A stretch of DNA of 9,470 bases from JAVMKJ01 sp031732855. Lineage in GTDB: Bacteria > Pseudomonadota > Gammaproteobacteria > Competibacterales > Competibacteraceae. This document shows, in pieces, positions 1 to 7,882 of the stretch (position 1 is its first letter; the number at the start of each line of letters is the position of its first letter). The notes beneath the pieces were generated by a model. The model was given only the letters and a program-made list of their open reading frames with translations, searched no databases and was not told the DNA's origin. The translations under genes and the position numbers were made by a program. The stretch spans positions 1-9,470 of the forward strand of contig JAVMKJ010000219.1 in assembly GCA_031732855.1 (NCBI GenBank). Direction: 5' to 3'.

Positions 1-2
1 TG

Positions 3-2042
3 CTGGAAGGTTACCGACGACTGATCGGACTGGCGGTTTACCGCACCGACGGCCGCCTGGTCGCCGCCGGCAAGGGCGTCGCCGATTTTGCCACCATACT
101 GCGGGAGGCGGTTGGCCAGACCTTGACGGAAGGGAAGGATACCGTCGCAACCCCCCGCGCGGCTGACACCCACCTTCACCTGCTCGTCTCGGTAATCCGT
201 ACGTCCGATGGCCAGCCGCAGGGCGCGCTGGCGGTGCTGCACGATCTGGTGGGTCTGGACGAACGGGCCACTTACCGGCAGGCGTTGTTCGGGTTCTGGA
301 TCGGTTTCATCGTGTTGTCCCTGCTGATCCTGACCGTGGCCGGCGCCTGGCTGCTGTACGACCGACCGCTCAACCGGCTGGCGGAATGGATGCGCCGGTT
401 ACGAACCGACGACGAGGTCGGAGCGCCTCCATTGGAGTTGCCCGTCGCACGGCTGGCCAGCGAGAGCGAACGGCTGGCGGCTTCGTTCCGCGCGGCCCGC
501 ACCGCCCATCAGGCGCAGGCGCGGGCGGTGGTGCGCGCCGACAACATCTGGACCCGCGACCGGTTGCGCGCCCATGTGGTCGATTGCCTGCGCGGCGGTG
601 AGTTGATGGTGGTCAGCAACCGCGAGCCCTACATGCACGAACTGCGCGACGGCAAGCCGCGGCTGATCGTACCCGCTGGCGGGTTGGTGACCGCGTTGGA
701 CCCGGTTCTGCAAGCTTGCGGCGGAGTCTGGGTCGCCCACGGTTCCGGCGAGGCCGACCGGCAGATGGCCGATGCGCAAGGTCGCTTGGCGGTCCCGCCG
801 GACGATCCGACCTACACCTTGCGACGGGTGTGGCTGAGCCGCGAGGAAGAGCAGGGCTATTACTACGGCTTCGCCAACGAGGGCCTGTGGCCGCTTTGCC
901 ACCTGGCCCACGAACGGCCGATATTCCGGGTCAGCGACTGGGAACACTACGTCCGCGCCAACCGGCGTTTCGCCGACGCGGCGCTGGAGGAAGTCGGCTC
1001 CGGCCCGGCGGTGGTGCTGGTGCAGGACTATCAGATGGCGCTAGCGCCGCGTTTCCTGAAGGAGGTCCGTCCCGATCTGGCGGTGGGCATCTTCTGGCAC
1101 ATTCCCTGGCCCAATCCGGAGGCGTTCCGCATTTGCCCCTGGGCGCCGAACCTGCTGCGCGGCCTGTTGGGCGCCGACCTGATCGGCTTCCACCTCCAAC
1201 AGCATTGCAATAATTTTCTCGACACCGTGGACCGGATGATCGAGGCACGGCTGGACTGGGACCATTTCGCGGTGGAATTGCAAGGCCATACTTCGCGGGT
1301 GCGGCCGTTCCCGATCAGCGTCGAAAGCTGGACGGAGCGCCATGTCCTGACCGGGGCGGAACTGGAACGGCAGATCGCCGATTTCCGGGAACGGTACGAA
1401 CTGGGCGACCTGCGCCTCGCGGTCGGCGTGGATCGTATCGACTACACCAAGGGCCTGACGGAACGGTTCCGCGCCGTGGCCCGGTTTTTCGAACGCTGTC
1501 CGCACTACCGGGGGCAATTGACCTTCGTGCAACTGGGGGCGCCCAGCCGCACCCACATCCCTCGCTATCGTAACTACATCCACGAACTGGAGGCGCTGGC
1601 TGACGACATCAACTGGCGCTTCCAGACCGAGTCCTGGAAACCGATCCGCTTCCTGGTCGGCCATCACGACGGCGTCACGGTTCACACCTTCTTGCACATG
1701 GCCGAGATCGGCATCGTCAGTTCGCTGCACGACGGCATGAACCTGGTGGCCAAGGAATTCGTCGCCGCCAAGCCGGACCTGGACGGCGTGCTGATTCTGT
1801 CCGAATTCGCCGGCGCGGCGCGCGAGCTGGCCGACGCGCTGATCGTCAACCCCTACGACACCGAGCAGTTCGCCGAGGCGATTCGCCGGGCGCTGGAGAT
1901 GCCGTCGGACGAGCGGGAGGCGCGAATGGGTCGGATGCGGCGGCAGGTGGAGGAAAACAACATCTATCGCTGGGCGGCCAATTTCCTGGCCGATCTGACC
2001 GCCGTGCCGATCTCGAATCCACCCGCCCAGGAGGCTGACTGA
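3..2042 (+). CDS. otsA: Membrane-anchored trehalose-6-phosphate synthase with HAMP-like linker (5' partial)
   Basis: This GT20 enzyme makes trehalose-6-phosphate from UDP-glucose and glucose-6-phosphate. The frame is open from position 3 with no in-frame stop, so the true start lies upstream; the TTG at 123 is only an internal codon. Visible order: an extracytoplasmic-looking segment (about 3-280), a hydrophobic helix (about 282-359, GFWIGFIVLSLLILTVAGAW), a HAMP-like amphipathic region (about 360-505), then the complete GT20 domain (about 600-2000). GT20 motifs seen: VVSNREPY, PAGGLVTALDP, YYYGFANEGLWPLCHL, QDYQMALAPRFL, FWHIPWPNPE, VDRIDYTKG and HDGMNLVAKE. In the last two, Arg (1434-1436), Lys (1449-1451), Asp (1731-1733) and Glu (1755-1757) match the donor-binding residues of E. 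coli OtsA. E. coli OtsA is soluble and about 470 residues, so the membrane module is an addition. Such HAMP-OtsA proteins occur in other proteobacteria (recalled, not checked). Enzyme identity is near certain; a sensing role is inference. Confidence 0.95.
   Translation: MEGYRRLIGLAVYRTDGRLVAAGKGVADFATILREAVGQTLTEGKDTVATPRAADTHLHLLVSVIRTSDGQPQGALAVLHDLVGLDERATYRQALFGFWIGFIVLSLLILTVAGAWLLYDRPLNRLAEWMRRLRTDDEVGAPPLELPVARLASESERLAASFRAARTAHQAQARAVVRADNIWTRDRLRAHVVDCLRGGELMVVSNREPYMHELRDGKPRLIVPAGGLVTALDPVLQACGGVWVAHGSGEADRQMADAQGRLAVPPDDPTYTLRRVWLSREEEQGYYYGFANEGLWPLCHLAHERPIFRVSDWEHYVRANRRFADAALEEVGSGPAVVLVQDYQMALAPRFLKEVRPDLAVGIFWHIPWPNPEAFRICPWAPNLLRGLLGADLIGFHLQQHCNNFLDTVDRMIEARLDWDHFAVELQGHTSRVRPFPISVESWTERHVLTGAELERQIADFRERYELGDLRLAVGVDRIDYTKGLTERFRAVARFFERCPHYRGQLTFVQLGAPSRTHIPRYRNYIHELEALADDINWRFQTESWKPIRFLVGHHDGVTVHTFLHMAEIGIVSSLHDGMNLVAKEFVAAKPDLDGVLILSEFAGAARELADALIVNPYDTEQFAEAIRRALEMPSDEREARMGRMRRQVEENNIYRWAANFLADLTAVPISNPPAQEAD
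282..505 (+). other. Transmembrane helix and HAMP-like linker within OtsA
   Basis: A run of about 25 hydrophobic residues (282-359) is followed at once by DRPLNRLAEWMRRLR and an amphipathic stretch ending near SERLAASFRAARTAH. This is the TM-proline-amphipathic helix-connector-helix pattern of HAMP domains. The part before the helix contains two short beta-rich stretches (GLAVYRTDGRLVAAG and HLHLLVSVIRTSDG), then GALAVLHDLVG. They resemble periplasmic PAS/Cache-like sensor folds of histidine kinases and chemoreceptors. A first transmembrane helix would be expected upstream of the window. The domain name is my reading of the pattern; no profile search was possible. Confidence 0.6.
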
Positions 2043-2044
2043 TG
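2029..2044 (+). promoter_or_regulatory. otsB ribosome binding site in the otsA 3' end
   Basis: A perfect AGGAGG at 2029-2034 lies seven bases before the ATG at 2042-2044. That ATG shares its A with the last base of the otsA TGA stop (TGATG). This fixes the otsB start and indicates translational coupling between the two enzymes of the pathway. Confidence 0.85.
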
Positions 2045-2863
2045 CCGCCGGCAAGCTCCACCATTCTCGAACGCCTGATAACCGCCTACCAGCGCGGCGA
2101 GCGGCTGGTCCTGGTCTTCGACTACGATGGGACGCTGACTCCCCTGGTCGCGCATCCCCGCCTGGCGCAGCTCGATCCTGCCCTGCGTGACGTGTTGGCC
2201 CGGCTGGTCGCGACGCCCCGCGTCGCGGTCGGCGTGGTCAGCGGCCGAGGACTGGACGATCTGATCGGCATGGTCGGTCTGGAGGGGCTGAGCTACGGAG
2301 GTTCCACCGGCCTGGAATTGGAACTGGCTGGCGAACGCCGCATTCCCACCGAGGCCCTGGAAAGCCGCGCCTTGCTCGATGCCCTGCGCGCCGCTGTGGA
2401 GATCTGCCTGGCGGCTTATCCCGGCGCCTGGGTGGAAAAAAAGCCGTTCGGTTTTACCGTCCACTACCGGCAACTGGCAAGGGACCGGATCAAACCGCTG
2501 CGAGCTGAAATGGCGGCCTTGCTGGAACCGCACGCCGGCGGTCTGCACGTGCTGGATGGGCCGATGGCGATCGAGGTGGTGCCGGCCATCGCCCGGGACA
2601 AGGGGACGGCGTTGCAGGCTATCGTCGCCCACAGCGGCGATGAACCGGTGACTGTGTTGTACGCTGGCGACGCCGCCAATGATGCCCATGCGTTGGCTGC
2701 GGCAGCGGAATTGGGCGGCATCGCGCTCGGGGTTGGCCCGGAACCGCCAGCCGTCGCGGACTATCGCCTGCCCGATCCCGCCACCCTGGCCGAACTGCTG
2801 GTGGCGCTGGCCAAGGCCCTGACCGTCGCCGGCTCCAGCGCCCGAACCGATCCGCCCCCGTAA
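2042..2863 (+). CDS. otsB: Trehalose-6-phosphate phosphatase
   Basis: This 273-residue cytoplasmic HAD-superfamily phosphatase removes the phosphate from trehalose-6-phosphate to release trehalose, the second step after OtsA. HAD motif I is VFDYDGTLTPL, with nucleophile Asp27 and acid/base Asp29. Motif II is VVSGR (Ser67). The motif III lysine is in RDKGTA (Lys187). Motif IV is YAGDAANDAHAL, with Asp210 and Asp214 as likely Mg2+ ligands. The OtsB cap signature VEKKPFGFTVHYR is at residues 131-143. Length is normal for the family. Two motifs differ from the E. coli type: motif IV reads GDAAND rather than GDDxTD, and YGGSTGLELE stands where many members have a GxHG pattern. Neither change removes the core aspartates, so activity is expected. 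The start is set by AGGAGG and the one-base overlap with otsA, so the two genes form an operon. Confidence 0.95.
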   Translation: MPPASSTILERLITAYQRGERLVLVFDYDGTLTPLVAHPRLAQLDPALRDVLARLVATPRVAVGVVSGRGLDDLIGMVGLEGLSYGGSTGLELELAGERRIPTEALESRALLDALRAAVEICLAAYPGAWVEKKPFGFTVHYRQLARDRIKPLRAEMAALLEPHAGGLHVLDGPMAIEVVPAIARDKGTALQAIVAHSGDEPVTVLYAGDAANDAHALAAAAELGGIALGVGPEPPAVADYRLPDPATLAELLVALAKALTVAGSSARTDPPP

Positions 2864-2910
2864 CACTCCTTCAGCAAAAATTCACTCAAACCGCTTTATC
2901 CCCACGCTCT

Positions 2911-2926
2911 AGGGAGATCGCTCATG
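2911..2926 (+). promoter_or_regulatory. Ribosome binding site of the ArsB/NhaD-type transporter gene
   Basis: AGGGAG at 2911-2916 is followed, seven bases later, by the ATG at 2924-2926, which supports this start. The 60-base gap after otsB (2864-2923) shows no convincing terminator hairpin and no clear promoter, so read-through from the otsAB operon is possible. Confidence 0.6.
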
Positions 2927-4267
2927 CACGGCTCCGACAACATCATCCCGTCCGTTATCTTCGGCTTGGACCCCATGTGGTTCGCTTCGCTGCTCTTCCT
3001 GTTGACCTATGTGGTCATCATGAGCGAACGCATTAACCGGGCCATCGTGGCGCTAGCGGCGGCGGGACTGATGATCATCGGTGGGGTGCTCAACCAGGAA
3101 GCCGCCATTCGCGGCATCGATTTCAATACCATCGGTTTGTTGGTCGGCATGATGGTGATCGTCGCCGTCACCCGACCGTCCGGGGTTTTTCAGTATTTGG
3201 CGATCTGGTCGGCCAAGAAGGTGAACGCCAATCCTTGGGGTATTCTCGTGATGTTGTCGCTGGTTACCGCCGTGACCTCGGCGTTGCTCGATAACGTCAC
3301 CACCGTCCTGCTGGTCACCCCGGTCGCATTGTTGATCACCGAGGAGTTGAAGGTGCCAGCCTATCCCTATCTGTTCTCGATGATCCTGTTTTCCAATATC
3401 GGCGGTACCTCGACTCTGATCGGCGACCCACCCAACATCATGATCGGCTCGGCGGTCGGACTCAGCTTCAACGATTTCGCGCTCAACCTGGGGCCAGTGA
3501 TCGTCGTGGTCATGGCCGCCACCCTGATTCCCCTCTATTTCATCTGGGGTCGGCGTCTTCACGCCGCCGTCGAAGATCGCAATCGGGTGATGGCCTTCAA
3601 TGAACGCGAAGCGATCACCGATGCGACGCTGTTGCGGAAGTGCCTGGCGATCATCGCCGTGGTGATCTTGGGGTTCGTCTTCGCACATTCACTGGAGCTG
3701 GAGGCGGCCACCGTCGCCATGACCGGTGCCGCGCTGCTGCTGTTGATCACCAACTGGGGTCACGACGCGGAGCACCAGAGCCACCAGGTCAGGCATGCGT
3801 TCTTTGAAGTCGAGTGGATCACTATTTTCTTCTTCGTCGGCCTGTTCGTCGTCGTGCATGGGTTGGACAGCACTGGTCTGCTCAAGCTACTGGCCGAGCA
3901 GGTCGTGGAGTTGACCGGTGGCGATCTGAGCGCTACCGCGCTGATGATCCTGTGGGCTTCGGCCATCCTGTCGGCTTTCGTGGACAACATTCCCTTCGTC
4001 GCCACCATGATCCCCCTGATCAAATCCATGGCGCCGACCTTCGGTGGGTCGGAAGGTTTGATGCCGATGTGGTGGTCACTGGCCCTGGGCGCCTGTCTGG
4101 GTGGCAACGGCACCCTGATCGGAGCCAGCGCCAACCTGGTCGTATCGGGTTTCGCCGAACGAGCTGGCCAGCCGATCCGCTTTGTGCCTTTCCTGCTGAT
4201 GGCGTTTCCACTGATGCTGCTCTCCATCGCCATCAGTACCGTCTATCTGTACCTGCGCTATCTGTAG
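2924..4267 (+). CDS. ArsB/NhaD-family ion transporter (SLC13-like permease)
   Basis: This is a 447-residue polytopic inner-membrane protein, mostly hydrophobic helices, with one hydrophilic loop near residues 208-240. It shows the two inverted half-repeats of the ion transporter superfamily. The first half has LLDNVTTVLLVTPV (122-134), then GGTSTLIGDPPN (160-171). The second has FVDNIPFVATMIPL (352-365), then GGNGTLIGASAN (393-404). The paired DN and GxSTLIGxxxN motifs belong to the NhaD/ArsB/P-protein group (COG1055). Length is typical and the ATG has a good ribosome binding site. Members include Na+/H+ antiporters, arsenite permeases and proteins of unknown substrate, so the substrate cannot be read from sequence. 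No arsR, arsC or arsA lies nearby, which argues against arsenite. Its place between otsAB and treS makes a sodium/proton or osmotic-stress role attractive, but that is inference from context. Confidence 0.85.
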   Translation: MHGSDNIIPSVIFGLDPMWFASLLFLLTYVVIMSERINRAIVALAAAGLMIIGGVLNQEAAIRGIDFNTIGLLVGMMVIVAVTRPSGVFQYLAIWSAKKVNANPWGILVMLSLVTAVTSALLDNVTTVLLVTPVALLITEELKVPAYPYLFSMILFSNIGGTSTLIGDPPNIMIGSAVGLSFNDFALNLGPVIVVVMAATLIPLYFIWGRRLHAAVEDRNRVMAFNEREAITDATLLRKCLAIIAVVILGFVFAHSLELEAATVAMTGAALLLLITNWGHDAEHQSHQVRHAFFEVEWITIFFFVGLFVVVHGLDSTGLLKLLAEQVVELTGGDLSATALMILWASAILSAFVDNIPFVATMIPLIKSMAPTFGGSEGLMPMWWSLALGACLGGNGTLIGASANLVVSGFAERAGQPIRFVPFLLMAFPLMLLSIAISTVYLYLRYL

Positions 4268-4431
4268 CGATGGACCCGCGCCACGCCCTGGGAAACCGCG
4301 ATGCGGCGCGAATCACGAAGCTTTTTCAAACCATGACTTGCCCTCGCCTACGAGATCGAGGAACCACGGTTGCGTAATCAGCGACCATCCCCAACCACTT
4401 TCGAGCAGGCATTAACCAAGAGGAGGCTCGC
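4268..4431 (+). other. Intergenic gap before treS
   Basis: No gene is supported in these 164 bases. A weak inverted repeat, CGCGCC at 4277-4282 with GGCGCG at 4305-4310, is followed by TTTTT at 4322-4326. The loop is about 22 bases and the T-run lies well beyond the stem, so it is a poor terminator. No clear -35/-10 pair is seen. The gap is long enough to hold a separate treS promoter, and AGAGGAGG at 4419-4426 is the treS ribosome binding site. Confidence 0.4.
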
Positions 4432-4434
4432 GTG
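4419..4434 (+). promoter_or_regulatory. Strong ribosome binding site selecting the GTG start of treS
   Basis: AGAGGAGG at 4419-4426 lies five bases before the GTG at 4432-4434, and the protein from there begins MIRHPKNWPGVDDPLWYQDA, normal for TreS proteins just before the first catalytic-barrel strand. This supports the non-ATG start. Confidence 0.75.
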
Positions 4435-7400
4435 ATCCGTCATCCAAAAAATTGGCCCGGCGTGGACGATCCCCTCTGGTACCAGGACGCCATCATCTAT
4501 CAACTGCACGTCAAGGCTTTCGGCGACAGCAGTCAGGATGGGATCGGTGATTTCCGGGGTCTGATCCAGCGGCTGGACTATCTCCAGGGCCTGGGGGTAG
4601 ATACCCTGTGGCTGATGCCCTTTTATCCTTCGCCGCTGCGAGACGACGGCTACGATATTTCCGACTACCAGAACGTTCACCCCGATTACGGCACGCTGGC
4701 CGACTGCCGGGCCTTCATCCGCGAGGCGCACGCTCGGGGACTCAAGGTGATCACCGAACTGGTCATCAACCATACTTCCGATCAGCATCCCTGGTTCCAG
4801 GCCGCGCGCCGCGCGCCGCCCGGTTCGCCGCAACGGAATTTCTACGTCTGGAACGACGACGATCGAAAATTTCCGGAAACCCGCATCATTTTTACCGATA
4901 CCGAGATCTCCAACTGGGCCTGGGACCCGGTGGCGAAGCAATACTACTGGCACCGTTTCTTCTCTCACCAGCCGGATTTGAACCACAACAATCCGGCGGT
5001 GGTGAAAGCAGTGATCAAAATCATGCGGTTCTGGCTGGATCTGGGGGTGGACGGCCTGCGGCTGGACGCCATCCCCTATTTGTGCGTGCGCGAGGGCACT
5101 CCTAACGAGAACCTGCCCGAAACCCACGCCGTGATCCGGCAAATGCGGGCGGTGGTGGACCAGCATTACCGCGGCCGTCTGTTTCTGGCCGAGGCCAACC
5201 AGTGGCCTGAGGACGTGCGCGACTACTTCGGCGACGGCGACGAATGCCACATGGCCTACCATTTTCCGCTGATGCCGCGCATGTTCATGGCCATCGCCCA
5301 GGAAGACCGCCATCCCATCGTCGACATCCTCGAACAAACGCCGGATATTCCCGAGAATTGTCAGTGGGCGATCTTTCTGCGCAATCACGACGAGTTGACG
5401 CTGGAAATGGTCACCGACCGGGAGCGGGACTACATGTATCGCACCTACGCCGCCGATCCCCGGATGCGGGTGAACGTCGGCATCCGCCGGCGGCTGGCGC
5501 CGTTACTGGACAACGATTCCAGCAAGATCAAACTGATGCAGAGCCTGCTGTTCTCGATGCCCGGCACCCCGATCATCTATTACGGCGATGAAATCGGCAT
5601 GGGCGACAACTTTTACCTTGGCGACCGCAACGGCGTGCGCACGCCGATGCAATGGAGTCCCGACCGCAACGCCGGTTTCTCCAAAACCGATCCGCAACGC
5701 CTGTACTTGCCGCCGATCATGGATCCGATCTATGGCTATCAGGCGGTCAACGTCGAAGCCCAGCAGCGCGAACTGGCCTCGCTGCTGAACTGGATGAAAC
5801 GGATGATCGCGGTACGCCGGTCCTGTCAGGCGTTCGGGCGCGGTCGGCTGGATATGCTCAAGCCCGGCAACCGCAAGATTCTGGCTTACGTCCGAACGTA
5901 TGCCGATGAAACCATGCTGTGCGTGGCTAATCTGTCACGCTCGGCGCAGCCGGTGGAATTGGATCTCAAGCCGTACAAGGGCCTGGTTCCGGTGGAAGTG
6001 CTCGGTCAGACCGCGTTTCCGCCGATCAGCGAGTTGCCGTATCTGCTCACGTTGCCCCGCCATGGATTTTACTGGTTCCGGCTGACCCGAACCGCGCCGC
6101 CGGTCTGGCACGAGGACGCGCTACCGGGTCTGGAATTGCGGGTGCTAGTCCTGTTCCACGGCTGGAAGAGCTTTTTCGTCGACCAGGTCGAACCAGGGCG
6201 GCGGGCGATGGCCGCGGCCCTGCACGAGCGGCTGGTCCGGCAGGTGTTGCCGGAGTTTCTTCCGACCCAGCGCTGGTTCGCCGGCAAGGGCGGGCGGATC
6301 GAAAAGATCGAGTTCGAGCAGTACGATCTCTGGCCCGACCGCAACGAGTGGTTGCTGGCGCGCATCCGGGTCTGGCTGGCCGGGCGACCGGAACCGCAGG
6401 ACTACGGGCTGCCGCTGGCGCTGGCGTGGGGGGACGACAGCGACGAAAAACTCCGGCCTCTGTGGCCCCACGCGCTGGCCAAGGTGCGGATGCGGTCCAG
6501 GATGGGGCTGCTCTACGGTGCCTTCGCCGACGAGCGGTTCTGTCAATACCTGGTCGGCATGATCGGGCGCGGCGCCCGACTGTCGCTGGGCCAGGGTTGG
6601 CTACGATTCTCCGCCACGCGGCGGTTCGCCGAACTGGCCGGCGACGCCCCGGAATCGCTGCCGGCCAAGCGGCTGGCGCTGGACAGCAGCAACACCACCA
6701 TCGCCTTCGGCGACCGACTGCTGATGAAAGCCTATCGCCGCTTGCAGCCGGGCATTAACCCCGAACTGGAAATGGGCCGCTTCCTGACCGAAATCGCTTT
6801 TCCCAACATCGCACCGCTGGCCGGCGCGCTCGAATATGAAAGCGAGGGAAACGACAGCACGACGTTGGTGTTGCTGCAAGGCTTCGTCGCCAACCAGGGC
6901 GATGCGTGGAGCTTCACCCTGGATTACTTGAAACGGTTTCTGACGGACTGCATCGAGCAGCCCAACGTGGTTCGAGAGGCCGGCGAGAAGGTGCACGCGA
7001 TCTACCGGTTGTTCGCCGGGACTCTGGGCCAGCGTACCGGGGAACTGCATCGGGCGCTGGCGCAAACGACCGGCGATCCGGCTTTCGATCCCGAACCGAT
7101 CGTGGCGACTGATATAGCGCAATGGTCGGAATGCATCCGCACGGAGGTGGAGACCACGTTCGAGCGGTTGGAACAGGCCCGAAGCCAGCTCTCGGAATCG
7201 GTCCGGTCGTTGGCCGAACAGGTGCTGAAACTTCGAGGCGCGGCCTCCGCGCGGGTGGCGCCCATCGAAGCGTTGGCTCCGCAAGCCATGAAAACCCGCT
7301 ACCACGGTGATTACCACCTCGGCCAAGTGCTGGTGGCCAGGGACGACGTCATCATCATCGACTTCGAGGGCGAACCGTCGCGGTCGCTGGCGGAACGACG

Positions 7401-7767
7401 CGCCAAGCACTCGCCGTTGCGAGACGTGGTGGGCATGCTGCGCTCGTTCGGCTATGCCGCGCACGCCGCCCTACGCCAAGCCACCGCCGATGGCACCGGT
7501 GACCGGTCGGCACTCTTGCCGCATCTGAGCGATTGGGAGCAGCAAACCCGGGCGGCGTTCCTGGAGGGTTACGTCGCGGCCGTCGGTGACAGTCCGAGTT
7601 ATCCCTCCGACCCCGAGCAGGCAAAGGCGCTGCTGGAACTGTTCGCCTTGGAAAAGGCTTGTTACGAACTGCGCTACGAATTGGATAACCGTCCCGACTG
7701 GGTTGAGATCCCGCTCGGGGGGTTGTACGAACTGCTATCCCTCGAGACGAAGGACGCGCCGCAATGA
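4432..7767 (+). CDS. treS: Trehalose synthase (maltose glucosyltransferase)-maltokinase fusion
   Basis: This 1111-residue cytoplasmic bifunctional enzyme has two parts. The N-terminal part (about 1-550) is a GH13 alpha-amylase-fold trehalose synthase that isomerises trehalose and maltose. It shows YQDAIIYQLHVKAF, ELVINHTSDQHPWF (105-122), GLRLDAIPYL with nucleophile Asp212, FLAEANQ with acid/base Glu254, and RNHDEL with Asp320. A linker (about 550-600, including VLVLFHGWKSFF) leads to a maltokinase (Pep2/Mak). This starts near LPTQRWFAGKGGRIEKIE (610-627) and carries the kinase catalytic loop HGDYHLGQVL (958-967, Asp960) and the metal-binding IIDFEGEPSRSLAERRAKHS (Asp977). It phosphorylates maltose with ATP to maltose-1-phosphate, the GlgE donor. 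Length matches the fusions of pseudomonads. Both active sites look intact. In many genomes glgE and glgB adjoin this gene; neither is within the window. It lies on the same strand as otsAB and may draw on the trehalose they make. Confidence 0.95.
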   Translation: MIRHPKNWPGVDDPLWYQDAIIYQLHVKAFGDSSQDGIGDFRGLIQRLDYLQGLGVDTLWLMPFYPSPLRDDGYDISDYQNVHPDYGTLADCRAFIREAHARGLKVITELVINHTSDQHPWFQAARRAPPGSPQRNFYVWNDDDRKFPETRIIFTDTEISNWAWDPVAKQYYWHRFFSHQPDLNHNNPAVVKAVIKIMRFWLDLGVDGLRLDAIPYLCVREGTPNENLPETHAVIRQMRAVVDQHYRGRLFLAEANQWPEDVRDYFGDGDECHMAYHFPLMPRMFMAIAQEDRHPIVDILEQTPDIPENCQWAIFLRNHDELTLEMVTDRERDYMYRTYAADPRMRVNVGIRRRLAPLLDNDSSKIKLMQSLLFSMPGTPIIYYGDEIGMGDNFYLGDRNGVRTPMQWSPDRNAGFSKTDPQRLYLPPIMDPIYGYQAVNVEAQQRELASLLNWMKRMIAVRRSCQAFGRGRLDMLKPGNRKILAYVRTYADETMLCVANLSRSAQPVELDLKPYKGLVPVEVLGQTAFPPISELPYLLTLPRHGFYWFRLTRTAPPVWHEDALPGLELRVLVLFHGWKSFFVDQVEPGRRAMAAALHERLVRQVLPEFLPTQRWFAGKGGRIEKIEFEQYDLWPDRNEWLLARIRVWLAGRPEPQDYGLPLALAWGDDSDEKLRPLWPHALAKVRMRSRMGLLYGAFADERFCQYLVGMIGRGARLSLGQGWLRFSATRRFAELAGDAPESLPAKRLALDSSNTTIAFGDRLLMKAYRRLQPGINPELEMGRFLTEIAFPNIAPLAGALEYESEGNDSTTLVLLQGFVANQGDAWSFTLDYLKRFLTDCIEQPNVVREAGEKVHAIYRLFAGTLGQRTGELHRALAQTTGDPAFDPEPIVATDIAQWSECIRTEVETTFERLEQARSQLSESVRSLAEQVLKLRGAASARVAPIEALAPQAMKTRYHGDYHLGQVLVARDDVIIIDFEGEPSRSLAERRAKHSPLRDVVGMLRSFGYAAHAALRQATADGTGDRSALLPHLSDWEQQTRAAFLEGYVAAVGDSPSYPSDPEQAKALLELFALEKACYELRYELDNRPDWVEIPLGGLYELLSLETKDAPQ

Positions 7768-7847
7768 AACAACCCAACCGGTCACGATCGGCTGTCTGCT
7801 CGCCGGGCGTGCTGCTCGCGCCGTACCCAGCGTCCTCCAGGCAATAA
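7764..7847 (+). CDS. Possible 27-residue ORF overlapping the treS stop
   Basis: An ATG at 7764-7766 overlaps the treS TGA (ATGA), a coupling arrangement often seen in operons. The frame then encodes 27 residues (MKQPNRSRSAVCSPGVLLAP and on) before TAA at 7845-7847. I recognise no family. GlgB or GlgE commonly follows treS, so this could be a chance frame, a leaderless small protein or the remnant of a lost downstream gene. No good ribosome binding site precedes it. Confidence 0.15.
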   Translation: MKQPNRSRSAVCSPGVLLAPYPASSRQ

Positions 7848-7882
7848 CGAAAGGTTTGGAAACCCTGGGTGGCAAACCAATG
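7768..7882. other. Convergent intergenic gap between treS and the MFS gene
   Basis: The 115 bases between the two convergent genes should hold terminators for both. The only structure seen is GGTTTG (7853-7858) pairing with CAAACC (7873-7878) around a 14-base loop, with no T-run on either side. It is not a convincing intrinsic terminator, so termination may be Rho-dependent. Confidence 0.3.

Noticed and set aside
123..125. TTG at 123 as the otsA start
   Set aside because: The frame is open to the window edge, no ribosome binding site precedes it, and the residues before it continue a beta-rich domain, so the gene begins upstream.
1041..2866. Two long minus-strand open frames (337 and 300 codons) opposite otsA and otsB
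   Set aside because: Both are shadows of the conserved GT20 and HAD frames, with compositions rich in Gln, His, Arg and Gly and no family motifs.
4277..4326. Terminator after the ArsB/NhaD-type gene
   Set aside because: The six-bp stem encloses a 22-base loop and the T-run starts 12 bases after the stem, which is not an intrinsic terminator.
4378..5388. 336-codon open frame on the minus strand, opposite treS
   Set aside because: It lies wholly antisense to the well-conserved TreS catalytic domain, its translation has no recognisable motif, and long antisense frames are expected in GC-rich coding DNA.
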